Below, in pieces: positions 16,401-24,080 of a stretch of 39,833 nt of DNA. This stretch comes from Planctomycetota bacterium. Lineage in GTDB: Bacteria > Planctomycetota > Planctomycetia > Gemmatales > Gemmataceae. Position 1 is the first letter of the stretch, and each line of letters starts with the position of its first letter. The stretch is taken from positions 1 through 39,833 of the forward strand of contig JACOUH010000138.1 of NCBI GenBank assembly GCA_016177925.1, written 5' to 3'. The position numbers and the translations under genes were made by a program. The notes under the pieces were generated by a model. It ran no database searches. It was not told the origin of the DNA and saw nothing but the letters and a program-made list of their open reading frames with translations.

Positions 16401-17306
16401 CGCGACAAGAACGCCTCGATGTTCCGCTTGCACGACGCAAAGGTGCGCTTTCAGAACCTGGTGTTTCGCCTGGCGCCGACCAAGGAGGGCAAGGAGAGCT
16501 TCGAGACGCAAGCGATCGTGACGGTCGTTGGGGACGGGTCGTGCAGTTTCGAGAAATGTCTCATCACGCTGGGCGATCCACAGGGCTGCAAGCTGTCGGC
16601 CGCCGTGTTCGCCGACCCGAGCACGGTCATGCCCAAGAAGCCCCGGCCGCCGGGGGTTTCGCTCGTGCCGTCGCTGTCGTTCGAGAGCTGCTTCGTCCGC
16701 GGCTCGGGCGACCTGGTTTGGTGCCGTGCCAGCCGGCCGTTCCGGCTGAAGGCCGAGGACACCCTGGCGGCCCTGGCTGGCTCGGTCCTCGTCATCAACG
16801 CCGGAAAATATGACGACTCGTCCGACACCAGCGCCAAGTCGGAGGTTGATTTCAAGCGGGTCACCGCGGCCGTGGGGGGACACCTGCTGCGGCTGTACCC
16901 GGACAACAAGGACCTCAAGGGAATCGTCCCGGTCAACTGGGCCCCTGACGGGTGCCTGTTCGTGTCGCTTACCAGCGCCGGGGCGCTGATCAACATCAGC
17001 GGCGGCGAGGCGAGCGAGGACACCCTCAAGTTGAAGATCCCGTGGAACGCGGGGCGGAACGTTTACAGTTTCCCGGAGTTCATCGACCAGCAGCCCGCCA
17101 GCATCAAGTCGATGCGGCCGGCGCCGTTCAAGTGGGAGACCTGGAAGACCTTTACCGGCGAGGTGGATTCCCGTGCTCTCGACATGGTCAAGTTCGACGA
17201 TGTCCCGGACAACCTAGCCGGCGCCCGTCCGGATCAATTCATCCTTTCCGACCTGAAAGACGTTGGTGCGAGCACGGAGAAGTTGCCGGTCCCGAAGAAG
17301 GAATGA
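13455..17306 (+). CDS. Receptor-type Ser/Thr protein kinase with beta-helix-like ectodomain
   Basis: This 1283-residue protein has a disordered Pro/Ala-rich N-terminus (1-100) and a protein kinase domain (about 108-375). It has a Gly loop GVGGMA, VALK Lys138, Glu157, the catalytic HRDIKPSN (Asp232), a DMG variant of DFG (Asp250), and GTFDYISPEQ. All catalytic residues are present, so it should be active. One transmembrane helix (about 408-427) precedes an extracytoplasmic region of about 850 residues. Short repeated strands there (VEDCQF, VRECAF, VEQCVF, VKHCSA, VRDSLF, FEKCLI, FESCFV) resemble right-handed beta-helix rungs. ATG at 13455 follows a G-rich ribosome binding site. The ectodomain probably senses a cell-surface ligand; this is inference. 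It converges with the FHA-pseudokinase gene. Confidence 0.9.
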   Translation: MSDSSKIPKPAPADTPGEGVPDRTEATAPEPGLAWDAENLDFDPALVDNTPTEQHVPAAQPAPASGDSQKAKIKKQDESPTVISKLPPRAAGNGDGLNGSLRGRRLAHFELIAPIGVGGMAAVIKGRDLLLDRTVALKILPPEMAADPENVLRFQQEARAAAKLDHENIARVFFCGEDQRLHFIAFEFVQGENLRTILERRGRLPVPEALNYILQVATGLAHAASRNVVHRDIKPSNIIITPGGRAKLVDMGLARSLVPQEDKGLTQSGVTLGTFDYISPEQALEPHDADARSDIYSLGCTFYHMLTGQPPVPEGTAAKKLHCHQNEAPVDPRQLNPDIPDDVAAILARMMAKNPRDRYQRPEHLVQHLLGQFQVLDRRVQNGRGKSPDEICNLPLFVDAPLPAPPARPLLLAAFAVAAVVALVFALQSAPTERPNRPLARSRPSPGSGQRAEGGPQTPAQPDTPGSQNNETVKPEPIDRAPPPKPFVFGSDTTVEELRQFLKEPHDGPVEIVLKKNLVLSEETQGGIVFSSSLREVVVRGDASPRDGSEAGAWPTVWFVYKGGAISPPSRETNWAALDFVNVPRVKLSGLRVVIDARKGAPVPLTGARLRGGKDHTVEDCQFVQLSPRYDDKKPLSSLLMEAALAEIRGQQRARLVVRECAFVGDEGVDEDREPQQGPAPSLRLRKIGRGGQDALTRKGPGILNVEQCVFGPHLNCLRLEGNSEPDDEDVTVKHCSALLSGPSTVFDVATNVRLDVRDSLFAAVGDRVVPIGFTEQGTEEGLKAEERKPSADGRVLIRQHNGAQPPRYYGTDNRYHNLDRFWVSPQRAATSVTDFRDRLKEAKGNDNSLVLESTPWSETDPLALLVRLDWAGAFSVRPQATELRQPGGHLIGAESCARVNYLKRLPELPEAARGEKIVDPHTRGSESGVFRTLPLALDEAKDGDVILIRCNGELSVEPATLDKNVIIRPARDCNPVLVLNTRDKNASMFRLHDAKVRFQNLVFRLAPTKEGKESFETQAIVTVVGDGSCSFEKCLITLGDPQGCKLSAAVFADPSTVMPKKPRPPGVSLVPSLSFESCFVRGSGDLVWCRASRPFRLKAEDTLAALAGSVLVINAGKYDDSSDTSAKSEVDFKRVTAAVGGHLLRLYPDNKDLKGIVPVNWAPDGCLFVSLTSAGALINISGGEASEDTLKLKIPWNAGRNVYSFPEFIDQQPASIKSMRPAPFKWETWKTFTGEVDSRALDMVKFDDVPDNLAGARPDQFILSDLKDVGASTEKLPVPKKE

Positions 17307-17318
17307 AGGACCGCAGCA

Positions 17319-17382
17319 GGGGTCAGGGGTCAGGGGTCAGCTGGAGGGCTTTCTTCCCTGACCCCTGACTCCTGACTCCTGC
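17319..17382. terminator. GGGGTCAG repeat palindrome between convergent genes
   Basis: Three CAGGGGT units face inverted CTGACCCCTGACTCC units across a short loop. They fill the 76 bp between the kinase stop (17306) and the pseudokinase stop (17383). This is a probable bidirectional terminator. The word resembles the TCAGAGGTCAG repeats at 33568-33795. Confidence 0.6.
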
Positions 17383-18642
17383 TCACAGGGCGACCCCCTC
17401 GCGGGCGGCGACCACGTCCAGAGCGGCCAGCAGGGCGGAGGCGGTGGGGAAGCGGTCCTCCGGACGACGGGCGAGCAGCCGCACCACGGCCGCCTCCAGG
17501 CCAGGGGGGATGCCGGCCTGTAACTGGGAAGGCCGCGTCAGGGGCGCCCCCTGGATCCGGGCCAGCGTCTGATCCGGTGTGGCCCCCTGGAACGGCGGCC
17601 GTCCGGTCAAACGAGCGTAGACCACCGCCCCCAGCCCGTACAGGTCCGAGACCTCGTCCATCGAGGACTCGGGATCGACCTGCTCCGGCGACAGGTACGG
17701 CAACTCCGCCATCAGCTTTCCCTCCAGTCGCGCCGCGTACAGGGCGCTACCCTCCAGGGCCTGGGCCAGCATCAGGTCGGCGAGCTTGACCACCTTGTCT
17801 TCCTGCCGGATCAGGATGTTGTTCGGCGTCACATTGCCGTGCAGGGCGTGGCGGCGGTGAACGAACTCCAGGGCCCGGCCGACATGGACGGCGATGCGCA
17901 GGGCCTCCTTCCAGTTGACCTTGCCGCCCGCCCCGGCGCGCTGGGCCGCCTGGGCCGCGCTCTTGCCCGCGACGTACTCGCGGGCGATCCAGCAGTAGGG
18001 GCCGGTCTTGCCCGCTCCCAACACCGTCACCAGGTGGGGGTGCCGTATCGGCAGCACTTCCTTGAGTACGCGCGCGAAGCGCTGCATCTCGGTGTCGCGC
18101 TTGGGAAACTCGACGGGGAGGATCTTCAAGGTGACCTCGTGGTTGGCCTTCAGGTCGGTAGCGAGGAAGGCGACGCCGCACTGCCCCCGGCCCAGTACCT
18201 CGGCGATCTCGAAATGGCCGAAGGTGTGTCCGGCCAGTTCTTCCAGCCGCTCCGCCGGCAAAATGGGTATCCCCTTCAGCATCTCCGGGGCCGCCTCCTT
18301 GGCTGCTTCCTTGACCGGCTCTTTGGCTTCGGCTGGCTGACTGCCGTCATCGAGTTCCAGGCGCAGGTGCGAGTTGCCGACGCGCAGGACGTCGCCTGGG
18401 CGCAGCTCGGATTCCGTGACGCGCTGGCCGTTGACGAAGATGCCGCCCGTGGTCGGCTCCTCGTCCTTGACCACGATCCGGTCGCCGACGTGGAGCATAC
18501 AGTGGACGCGTTTGACGTACAGGTCGTTGAGGCGGATGTCGGCGTGCCGGGTGCTGCTGCCGATGAGGAGGGTGCTCCCCTCGGTGAGCGAGAAGAAGCG
18601 GCCCTGATCGGCGCCATCGATGACTAGCAGTCGCTGAGCCAT
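17383..18642 (-). CDS. FHA-domain protein with Ser/Thr pseudokinase domain
   Basis: This 419-residue protein has an FHA phosphothreonine-binding domain (about 5-96: LLIGSSTRHADIRLND, VKRVHCML, TTGGIFVNGQRV) and an Ala/Glu-rich linker. A kinase-fold domain follows (about 140-412) with Gly loop GRGQCG and Lys173. The catalytic loop reads HGNVTPNN (268-275) instead of HRDLKPxN, so the catalytic Asp is Asn270 and the Lys is Thr272. DFG reads DLM (289-291), and the alphaC Glu appears to be Val192. Phosphotransfer is therefore doubtful. It may instead read phosphothreonine on a partner and act as a scaffold. There is no transmembrane segment, so it is cytoplasmic. ATG at 18642 follows GGGAGG at 7 nt. 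It converges with a functional-looking receptor kinase, a plausible partner. Confidence 0.88.
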   Translation of the reverse strand: MAQRLLVIDGADQGRFFSLTEGSTLLIGSSTRHADIRLNDLYVKRVHCMLHVGDRIVVKDEEPTTGGIFVNGQRVTESELRPGDVLRVGNSHLRLELDDGSQPAEAKEPVKEAAKEAAPEMLKGIPILPAERLEELAGHTFGHFEIAEVLGRGQCGVAFLATDLKANHEVTLKILPVEFPKRDTEMQRFARVLKEVLPIRHPHLVTVLGAGKTGPYCWIAREYVAGKSAAQAAQRAGAGGKVNWKEALRIAVHVGRALEFVHRRHALHGNVTPNNILIRQEDKVVKLADLMLAQALEGSALYAARLEGKLMAELPYLSPEQVDPESSMDEVSDLYGLGAVVYARLTGRPPFQGATPDQTLARIQGAPLTRPSQLQAGIPPGLEAAVVRLLARRPEDRFPTASALLAALDVVAAREGVAL

Positions 18643-18822
18643 GAGCGACCTCCCGTGGTGGACTACCCGCCCGGGCTGGCCAACACCTTGCCCGGAACGA
18701 GGGTGCTGGAGAGAGGAGGAACAACGAGTCAAACCCGAGTTTGATCTCATCCTGGCCGGGTGTCAAGGGGCGAGTGGGGCTTTGTCGGACTGCATTCGCT
18801 GACGAGGCGCCTTGGTTCCTGG

Positions 18823-19782
18823 TCATTTCCAGGGCAGGCTGTCGAGGTTGACGTTGCCGCCGCTCAGGACGACGCCGACGCGACGCAGCCCGTCCAGCCG
18901 CCGAAACGGGCCGGACAGCACGGCGGCCAGCGGCACCGCAGCGCTGGGCTCGATCAACAGTTTCGCTCGCTCCCACGCTAGCCGCATGGCCGCGACGATC
19001 TCGTCCTCGGTCACCGTGACGATGCGCTCGACGCAGTCGCGGATCAGCGGCCAGGTCAGGTCGCCGAGGCTGGTCAGCAGACCGTCGGCGATGGTGCGCG
19101 GTCCGGTCTGCGGGATCAGCATCCCTGCGGCCTTCGACCGCGCCGCGTCATCGGCGCCGGCCGGCTCGGCGGCCAACATCCGCACCGACGGCGCCGCCTC
19201 ACGCAGCGCCACGCAGATCCCCGAAACCAACCCGCCCCCGCCAACCGGGGCAATGACGGCGTCGAGCCCCGGCACCTGTTCCAGCAGTTCCAGCGCCACG
19301 GTGCCCTGGCCGGCGATGACGTCGGGATGGTTGTACGGCGGGATCAGCGTCGCTCCCGTCTGGGCCAGGACGTCGGCCGCGGTTCGCTCGCGCGCTTCCA
19401 GCGTCGGCTCGCACTCGACGACCCGTCCGCCGTACTCCTCGACGGCCCGGCGCTTGACCGGCGAGGCGTTGCGCGGCATGACCACGTGGGCGGGGATGCC
19501 GCGCAGCCGGGCAGCAAGGGCGAGGGCGCCGGCGTGGTTGCCTGAACTGTGCGTCGCCACACCACGGACCGCGATTTCGGGCGCCACCTTCATCACCGCG
19601 TTGCAGGCGCCGCGGAACTTGAACGCTCCCGCTTTCTGCAAATGCTCGCACTTGAAGAACAGCGCGCGGCCCGCGAAGCGGTCGAGCGTCGCACAGGTGA
19701 CGACCGGCGTGCGGTGCGCACGCCCGTCGATGCGACGCGCCGCCGCCCGGACGGCCTCGAGATCCGCGGCGTAACTCGTCAT
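18823..19782 (-). CDS. PLP enzyme, threonine dehydratase/serine racemase family
   Basis: This 319-residue fold-type II pyridoxal-phosphate enzyme has the Schiff-base lysine in AGAFKFRGA (Lys55), the substrate loop SSGNHAGALA (79-88), and the phosphate-binding PVGGGGLVSG (about 180). The C-terminus has LSGGNVNLD. There is no ACT regulatory domain, and the length matches serine racemases and catabolic threonine/serine dehydratases (about 320). It would be cytoplasmic, deaminating threonine or serine, or racemising serine. Motif reading cannot decide between these. ATG at 19782 has GGAGG ten bases upstream. It stands alone, reading toward the pseudokinase gene. Confidence 0.88.
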   Translation of the reverse strand: MTSYAADLEAVRAAARRIDGRAHRTPVVTCATLDRFAGRALFFKCEHLQKAGAFKFRGACNAVMKVAPEIAVRGVATHSSGNHAGALALAARLRGIPAHVVMPRNASPVKRRAVEEYGGRVVECEPTLEARERTAADVLAQTGATLIPPYNHPDVIAGQGTVALELLEQVPGLDAVIAPVGGGGLVSGICVALREAAPSVRMLAAEPAGADDAARSKAAGMLIPQTGPRTIADGLLTSLGDLTWPLIRDCVERIVTVTEDEIVAAMRLAWERAKLLIEPSAAVPLAAVLSGPFRRLDGLRRVGVVLSGGNVNLDSLPWK

Positions 19783-19935
19783 GTTCGGCGTTCCTCCCCG
19801 GCAAGGTTGGTGCCGATGTTCTACGCGCGGCCGGTCTGGTTGGCCGGGCCGGTCGAGCGTCTGGTGCCAGTTCCTGTTGATCGTTCGGCGCCCTGCGCTG
19901 TATAAGGCACTCGGGGCGCGGCGCCCTGCTCCCGA

Positions 19936-19995
19936 GTGGGGCAGGTTTCCAAACCTGCCTGGATGAAGAAAGGCAGGTTTGGAAACCTGCCCCAC
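19936..19995. repeat. Long palindrome, dual-hairpin type (GTGGGGCAGG family)
   Basis: Perfect 25-bp arms (19936-19960 and 19971-19995) enclose the loop GGATGAAGAA. Each arm is itself a hairpin, GGCAGGTTT-CC-AAACCTGCC. It sits between two divergent genes. Its ends match the element at 9142-9201, and its loop matches that of the palindrome at 34486-34544. Confidence 0.85.
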
Positions 19996-20076
19996 GAACG
20001 CTGCGGATCACCCCGCGACGACCGGGGAAAGGAATCTCCGTCGTCCTTTCTGGACGCGGGCAAGGAGGCCCCTCCC

Positions 20077-21292
20077 ATGCGTGTACGCCTGGTCCCGGCC
20101 GCGTGGCTTCTCGTCCTGGGAATCGCCGGCTCCGTCGCGCTGTCGCTGCTCGCCGGTCAGGAGATCAAACCGCCGGCAACGCCCTCCACGGGGGGCGGCG
20201 CCGCGCCCGTGGTCGCTCCCGGCCCGAAACCACTCGCCATGTCCCTGCCACCGCGGCCCGCCCCTGCTTCGGCGCCGCGGGCGGTCGCTCCGTGCAAGCC
20301 CGGGATCGACCTCGCGCACCTGGCTCCGCTGCACCGGCAGATGGTCCTCAGCGCGCGTCACGCCGCCGATTGGCTGTCTGAGATGAACGGCCGCGGACAC
20401 GGTCCTCGACTCGCCCCATTCGGACATGCGTCACCCCATCCTGCCCGCGACCGTGGTCAACCGCCTGTCGGCAGCGTCGCTGCTGGTGCTGGCCATCCAC
20501 GAACTGCCGGCACCGAGCGACGAACTGCTGAGCAAGGCCGAGCAGCTGTGCAACTACCTCCGGGCCCAGCAGCAGCCCGATGGCTCGCTGCGGCTCAACG
20601 ACACCGCGCGACCCGCTGACGCGGGTGCCCCGGCCGGCTTCGACCCCGACCCCGCTGCCATCGACCAGTACCCCGGACAGGCCCTCTGCGCCCTGATGCG
20701 CAGCCAGCAGCGCCGGCCGGCGAAATGGAAGACCGAGTTAGTGCGCAAAGCCCTGCCGTATTATCTGAAGCACTGGCGCGAGCAGAAGGATCGCGACTTC
20801 GTCTGCTGGCAGAGTTCCGCCTGGACCGAGGCGTATCTGCTGACGAAGGAAAAGGCGTTCGCCGATGCGGTGTTCGAGGTGAACGACTGGCTGTGCGGTC
20901 TGCAGTACGACCAGCTCGATCCGCACCACCTGCGCTGGCTGGGCGGGTTCATGGGTTGCGTCGGCGGGCACCTGACGGAGTCGCCGCCCGACGTCGGCTC
21001 GGCCGGCTGCGCCGCTAGCCTGGCCGAGGCCTGCCGCGTTGCGGCCCAGGTGCCCGACGTCGCTCGTCACGAGGGCTATTCCGCCGCCCTGGAGCGCGGC
21101 CTGCAGTTTTTGACCACGTTGCAATACGCCGAGGCCGACACGCAGCACTTCGCCGACTGGTATCGGCCGCGCCTGGTCGGCGGCTTCTACGCCAGCCACC
21201 AGGACGGCACGCTCCGCATCGACTACACGCAGAATGCCGTGGCAGCGCTGGTGCTGTACCTTGAGCAGGTCGCCCGCGTCGGCGCTCCGTAG
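20077..21292 (+). pseudogene. Broken gene: secreted alpha/alpha-toroid-like protein
   Basis: The 5' part (from ATG 20077, with AAGGAGG eight bases upstream) encodes a signal peptide, a Pro/Ala linker and HLAPLHRQMVLSARHAADWLSEMNG. The frame then runs into unrelated sequence. A second frame, open from about 20387, continues with DTVLDSPHSDMRHPILP, VVNRLSAASLLVLAIHELP and helix-rich repeats (YPGQALCALMRSQQ, WKTELVRKALPYYLKHWRE, WQSSAWTEAYLLTKE, HFADWYRPRLVGGFYASHQDG) to the stop at 21292. These two halves look like one protein with paired helical repeats of the alpha/alpha-toroid type. The helical stretch I would expect between MNG and DTVLD is missing, so an internal deletion that also shifts the frame near 20385-20400 is likely. 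The second half could still be translated from ATG 20426. Confidence 0.7.
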
Positions 21293-21729
21293 TTCGTCGT
21301 GACGAACGCACGGGCGGCGATGGCGAGTACCAAGGACCAGTGACAGGAACATTTCGGGGCCCGCCGCGTGCGGCTTGTCTTTTTCAAGCCTTTCCTTGTT
21401 CTTCTTGATCCACTGGATCGCCTGGTCGTACTCCTTGCGGGCGCCGCAAGCGGCGCTTGCGGCGGGCGCGCGTGCCGCTACGCGGGCAGGGGGCCTTCTT
21501 CGGGGCACAGTACACGGGTATAACGAGAGAGTCCTCGGCTTGCTGGCACATCGCCTGCGCCCTTGGGACAAGGGGATGGCGTTTCCCTTGGACGAGGGCG
21601 CAGGGCCTAACTTTCAAGCTGCCAAGGAGTTAATGCTTGGCTGAAACCCCGGGCCCGTGGGGATCGGCGAGCAGTGTCTTGGTTCCGTGGATTCGGTGGT
21701 TCCGTGATTGCCCTCTTCGGGGGGACAGC
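21293..21729. other. 437-bp gap with possible decayed coding fragment
   Basis: No intact gene is visible. On the minus strand at about 21340-21450, one frame reads like real protein (KEYDQAIQWIKKNKERL, then EKDKPHAAGPEMFLSL). It has charged, helix-like composition unlike the surrounding out-of-frame sequence, but no start or end. It may be a gene remnant. The promoter of the next plus-strand gene must also lie here; I cannot identify it. Confidence 0.35.
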
Positions 21730-22839
21730 ATGTGTACTGCGACGGGGAGCCGCTGGCTGTTCTCTCCCGCTGTCGACCTCGGCGCTTTCCTTGGCAGCGC
21801 CCTGCTGTCGATGGTCCTCCTCGCTGTCGGCGTCCAGGCCGGCCTGCTGCACGAGACGCCCGATTGGGCCTGGGTGACCGCCGTCCTGCTCATCGACGTC
21901 GCCCACGTCTGGTCGACGGCCTTCGTCGTCTACTTTGACGCTCGCGAATTCCATCGTCGCTTCTGGCTCTACATCCTGGTGCCGATTCTGGCGTTCGTGA
22001 TTGGCCTGGCCCTGCACCTGGCCGGCGAGGTGGCGTTCTGGCGCGTGCTGGCCTACCTGGCGGTGTTCCACTTCGTCCGTCAGCAGTACGGCTGGGTGGC
22101 CCTGTATCGCGGCCGGCTCGGCGAGCGGACGGGCCTGTGGCTGGACCAGGCGGCCATCTACCTGGCGACTTGCTACCCGCTCTTGCACTGGCACGCCCAC
22201 CTCGCCACCAGCGCGTTCAAATGGTTTCGCACTGGCGACTTCGTCACGGACAGCAGCTACATCCTCGATCTGCCTCGTTTCTTTACGATCCTCGAACGAC
22301 TCACTGCCCCCGTCTACTGGGCCGTCCTCGGGCTGTACGTGCTGCGTTCGGCATGGATGTACCGCCAGGGCCGCGGGAACCCGGGCAAGGACCTCGTCGT
22401 CTTCACGACCGCCCTGTGCTGGTATGTCGGCATCGTCGCCTTCAACTCCGATTACGCCTTTACGGTGACCAACGTGGTCATCCACGGGGTGCCCTACTTC
22501 GTGTTGGTGTTCTGGTACTGGCGGGCGCGGCGCCTGCACCGTGGCAAACGCCGGGTCAGCACCTGGCGAATGGCGGTGGTCTTTCTCGCGACGCTGTGGC
22601 TCTTGGCCTACGTCGAGGAACTGCTCTGGCACCGCGGCAAGTGGCACGAGCGGACGTGGCTGTTCGGCGGGGCGTGGAACCTGAGCTGGCAGACGGACCT
22701 CGGCCGGATCGACCTGACGATCGTGCTAGTGCCGCTGCTGGCCGTGCCTCAGGTCACGCACTACCTCCTCGACGGCTTCATCTGGCGGCGCCAGAGCAAC
22801 CCAGACCTGGCCCTGCTCGCCGGACGCCCGCTGCACTGA
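21730..22839 (+). CDS. Polytopic membrane protein of unknown function
   Basis: This 369-residue protein has about eight or nine hydrophobic helices: DLGAFLGSALLSMVLLAVG, WVTAVLLIDVAHVWSTAFVVY, FWLYILVPILAFVIGLAL and others. Conserved-looking polar positions lie within or next to membrane segments: DVAHVWST, FHFVRQQYGW, VVIHGVPYFVLVFWYWRAR and VTHYLLDGFIWRR. The buried His, Arg and Gln residues suggest a membrane-bound metal, haem or lipid-modifying function, but I do not recognise the family. ATG at 21730 follows a G-rich stretch (GGGGGGACAGC). It is followed by about 270 bp before the PEP-CTERM gene. Confidence 0.75.
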   Translation: MCTATGSRWLFSPAVDLGAFLGSALLSMVLLAVGVQAGLLHETPDWAWVTAVLLIDVAHVWSTAFVVYFDAREFHRRFWLYILVPILAFVIGLALHLAGEVAFWRVLAYLAVFHFVRQQYGWVALYRGRLGERTGLWLDQAAIYLATCYPLLHWHAHLATSAFKWFRTGDFVTDSSYILDLPRFFTILERLTAPVYWAVLGLYVLRSAWMYRQGRGNPGKDLVVFTTALCWYVGIVAFNSDYAFTVTNVVIHGVPYFVLVFWYWRARRLHRGKRRVSTWRMAVVFLATLWLLAYVEELLWHRGKWHERTWLFGGAWNLSWQTDLGRIDLTIVLVPLLAVPQVTHYLLDGFIWRRQSNPDLALLAGRPLH

Positions 22840-23108
22840 AGAAACTGTAAAATGGGCAGAACTTGCTTGCTTCCCGCCGGGGAATCCGGTAAAACAAAAC
22901 TTTCCGGACAGGGAAAGAGTTTGCGCTGCCCGGGAGATCGGGGTTTGCCTCGACCTCCCCAACCGACCTTGGGAGGGAGTTTCTCCTGAAACCATTGGTC
23001 CTTCTCGGATTCCGTTGAGGGTTACAGGACGGCTCTGCATCTTGCCTGGGAAGTCTGCGCGTTGCAGGCGGGCAAGTCAGGGCTGGCCTTCGTGCGTGGG
23101 GAATGTTC

Positions 23109-23687
23109 ATGCGCAGATTCGTCTTGCTGGCGCTGGCGAGCGTCGTTCTGCTCGGCCTCTCGCCGCCGTCCGCTTCGGCGGACATCACGTACACGATCAC
23201 CGACAACGGCTCGTCGGGGTTCACGATCACCGGCACCGGGTCCAGCGGAACCGACGACGACGATTTCCGGGTGAACATCGTAAACAACAGCAGCCGCATC
23301 ATCCAGCAGCTGCAACTGACGAGCGGTTTCAAGCTGTTCAACCTTGACGGCGATGGGCCCCCCGAAGGGGGCGGTTTTGGCCCCGGCGGCTACAACAACG
23401 AGTTCAATACCTTCACGATCAACAGCGACACAAATGGTTTCGTGAACTTCACGAACCCGAACAGTTTTGGAATCCCGGGTCTCGCTCCGGGCGCGAGCGA
23501 TTTCTTCGCCCTGGAGAACGACAACGGTCCCGGTGGGGACCCGGTCGACATCGCTGCCAGCCAGATCAACGTCGCGGTAACGCGATCCGAGGCCACTCCT
23601 GAGCCCGCAAGCTTCGTGCTCTTCGGGCTCGTGGGCCTCGTTGGCGCGGGTTACGCCCGGTATGGGCGTTGGTCCAGCCGGCAGTAA
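23109..23687 (+). CDS. PEP-CTERM sorting-domain protein
   Basis: This 192-residue secreted protein has a signal peptide (1-23, ending PPSASA) and a Ser/Thr/Asp/Asn/Gly-rich mature region of beta character. The C-terminus is classic PEP-CTERM: the motif TPEPAS, a hydrophobic helix (FVLFGLVGLVGAGYA) and a basic end (RYGRW). Exosortases recognise and process this signal, and one is encoded by the next gene. A surface or extracellular-matrix protein is likely. Two ATGs lie six bases apart; the second (23109) has GGGG seven bases upstream and is preferred. A terminator hairpin follows at 23714. Confidence 0.88.
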   Translation: MRRFVLLALASVVLLGLSPPSASADITYTITDNGSSGFTITGTGSSGTDDDDFRVNIVNNSSRIIQQLQLTSGFKLFNLDGDGPPEGGGFGPGGYNNEFNTFTINSDTNGFVNFTNPNSFGIPGLAPGASDFFALENDNGPGGDPVDIAASQINVAVTRSEATPEPASFVLFGLVGLVGAGYARYGRWSSRQ

Positions 23688-24080
23688 CCGATGCGCACCA
23701 ACCGACAAGACCCGAGGCCATCCCACAAGGGATGGCCTCTTTCATTCGATCTCAAGGAACGAACAACGGAGGGCTGGGGACTCCGCCGCGAGCGGATTTT
23801 CATGAAAAGTACGCGGCGAAGGGAACCAGATGCAGCCTCTCGCCGTCAAAAGTTCAATTCAGACAAAACAGAACAAGCGGTTAGGCCAAGACAATAAGTG
23901 GCCTCTTTTGTTTTTTTCCCTTGTTTTCCCGAACAGCGCGAGCTAGGTTAACTATTCGACTTTTCCCTCAGAAGACGCTTGCGTGGCTCGACAATCTCCT
24001 CCCCAAACGGGCCGGATGCGCCTGACTGTCCTTGCTTCTGGCCGTCTCCCCCGGCCGGAACCTTTGCCCGCTCGCCTGCC
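23688..24080. other. 393-bp gap: terminator and exosortase upstream region
   Basis: After the terminator at 23714-23739 the sequence becomes noticeably A/T-richer, including a T-rich run near 23905-23930. No ORF in it has family features. The exosortase promoter should lie here, but I cannot place it. Confidence 0.45.
23714..23739 (+). terminator. Terminator of the PEP-CTERM gene
   Basis: A perfect 11-bp stem (GAGGCCATCCC / GGGATGGCCTC) with an ACAA loop is followed by TTTCATT. It starts 26 bp after the stop codon and fits a Rho-independent terminator. Confidence 0.75.

Noticed and set aside
22840-23108. Possible sigma-54 promoter upstream of the PEP-CTERM gene (TGGGCAGAACTTGC)
   Set aside because: The GG and GC elements are not at the required 10-nt spacing.
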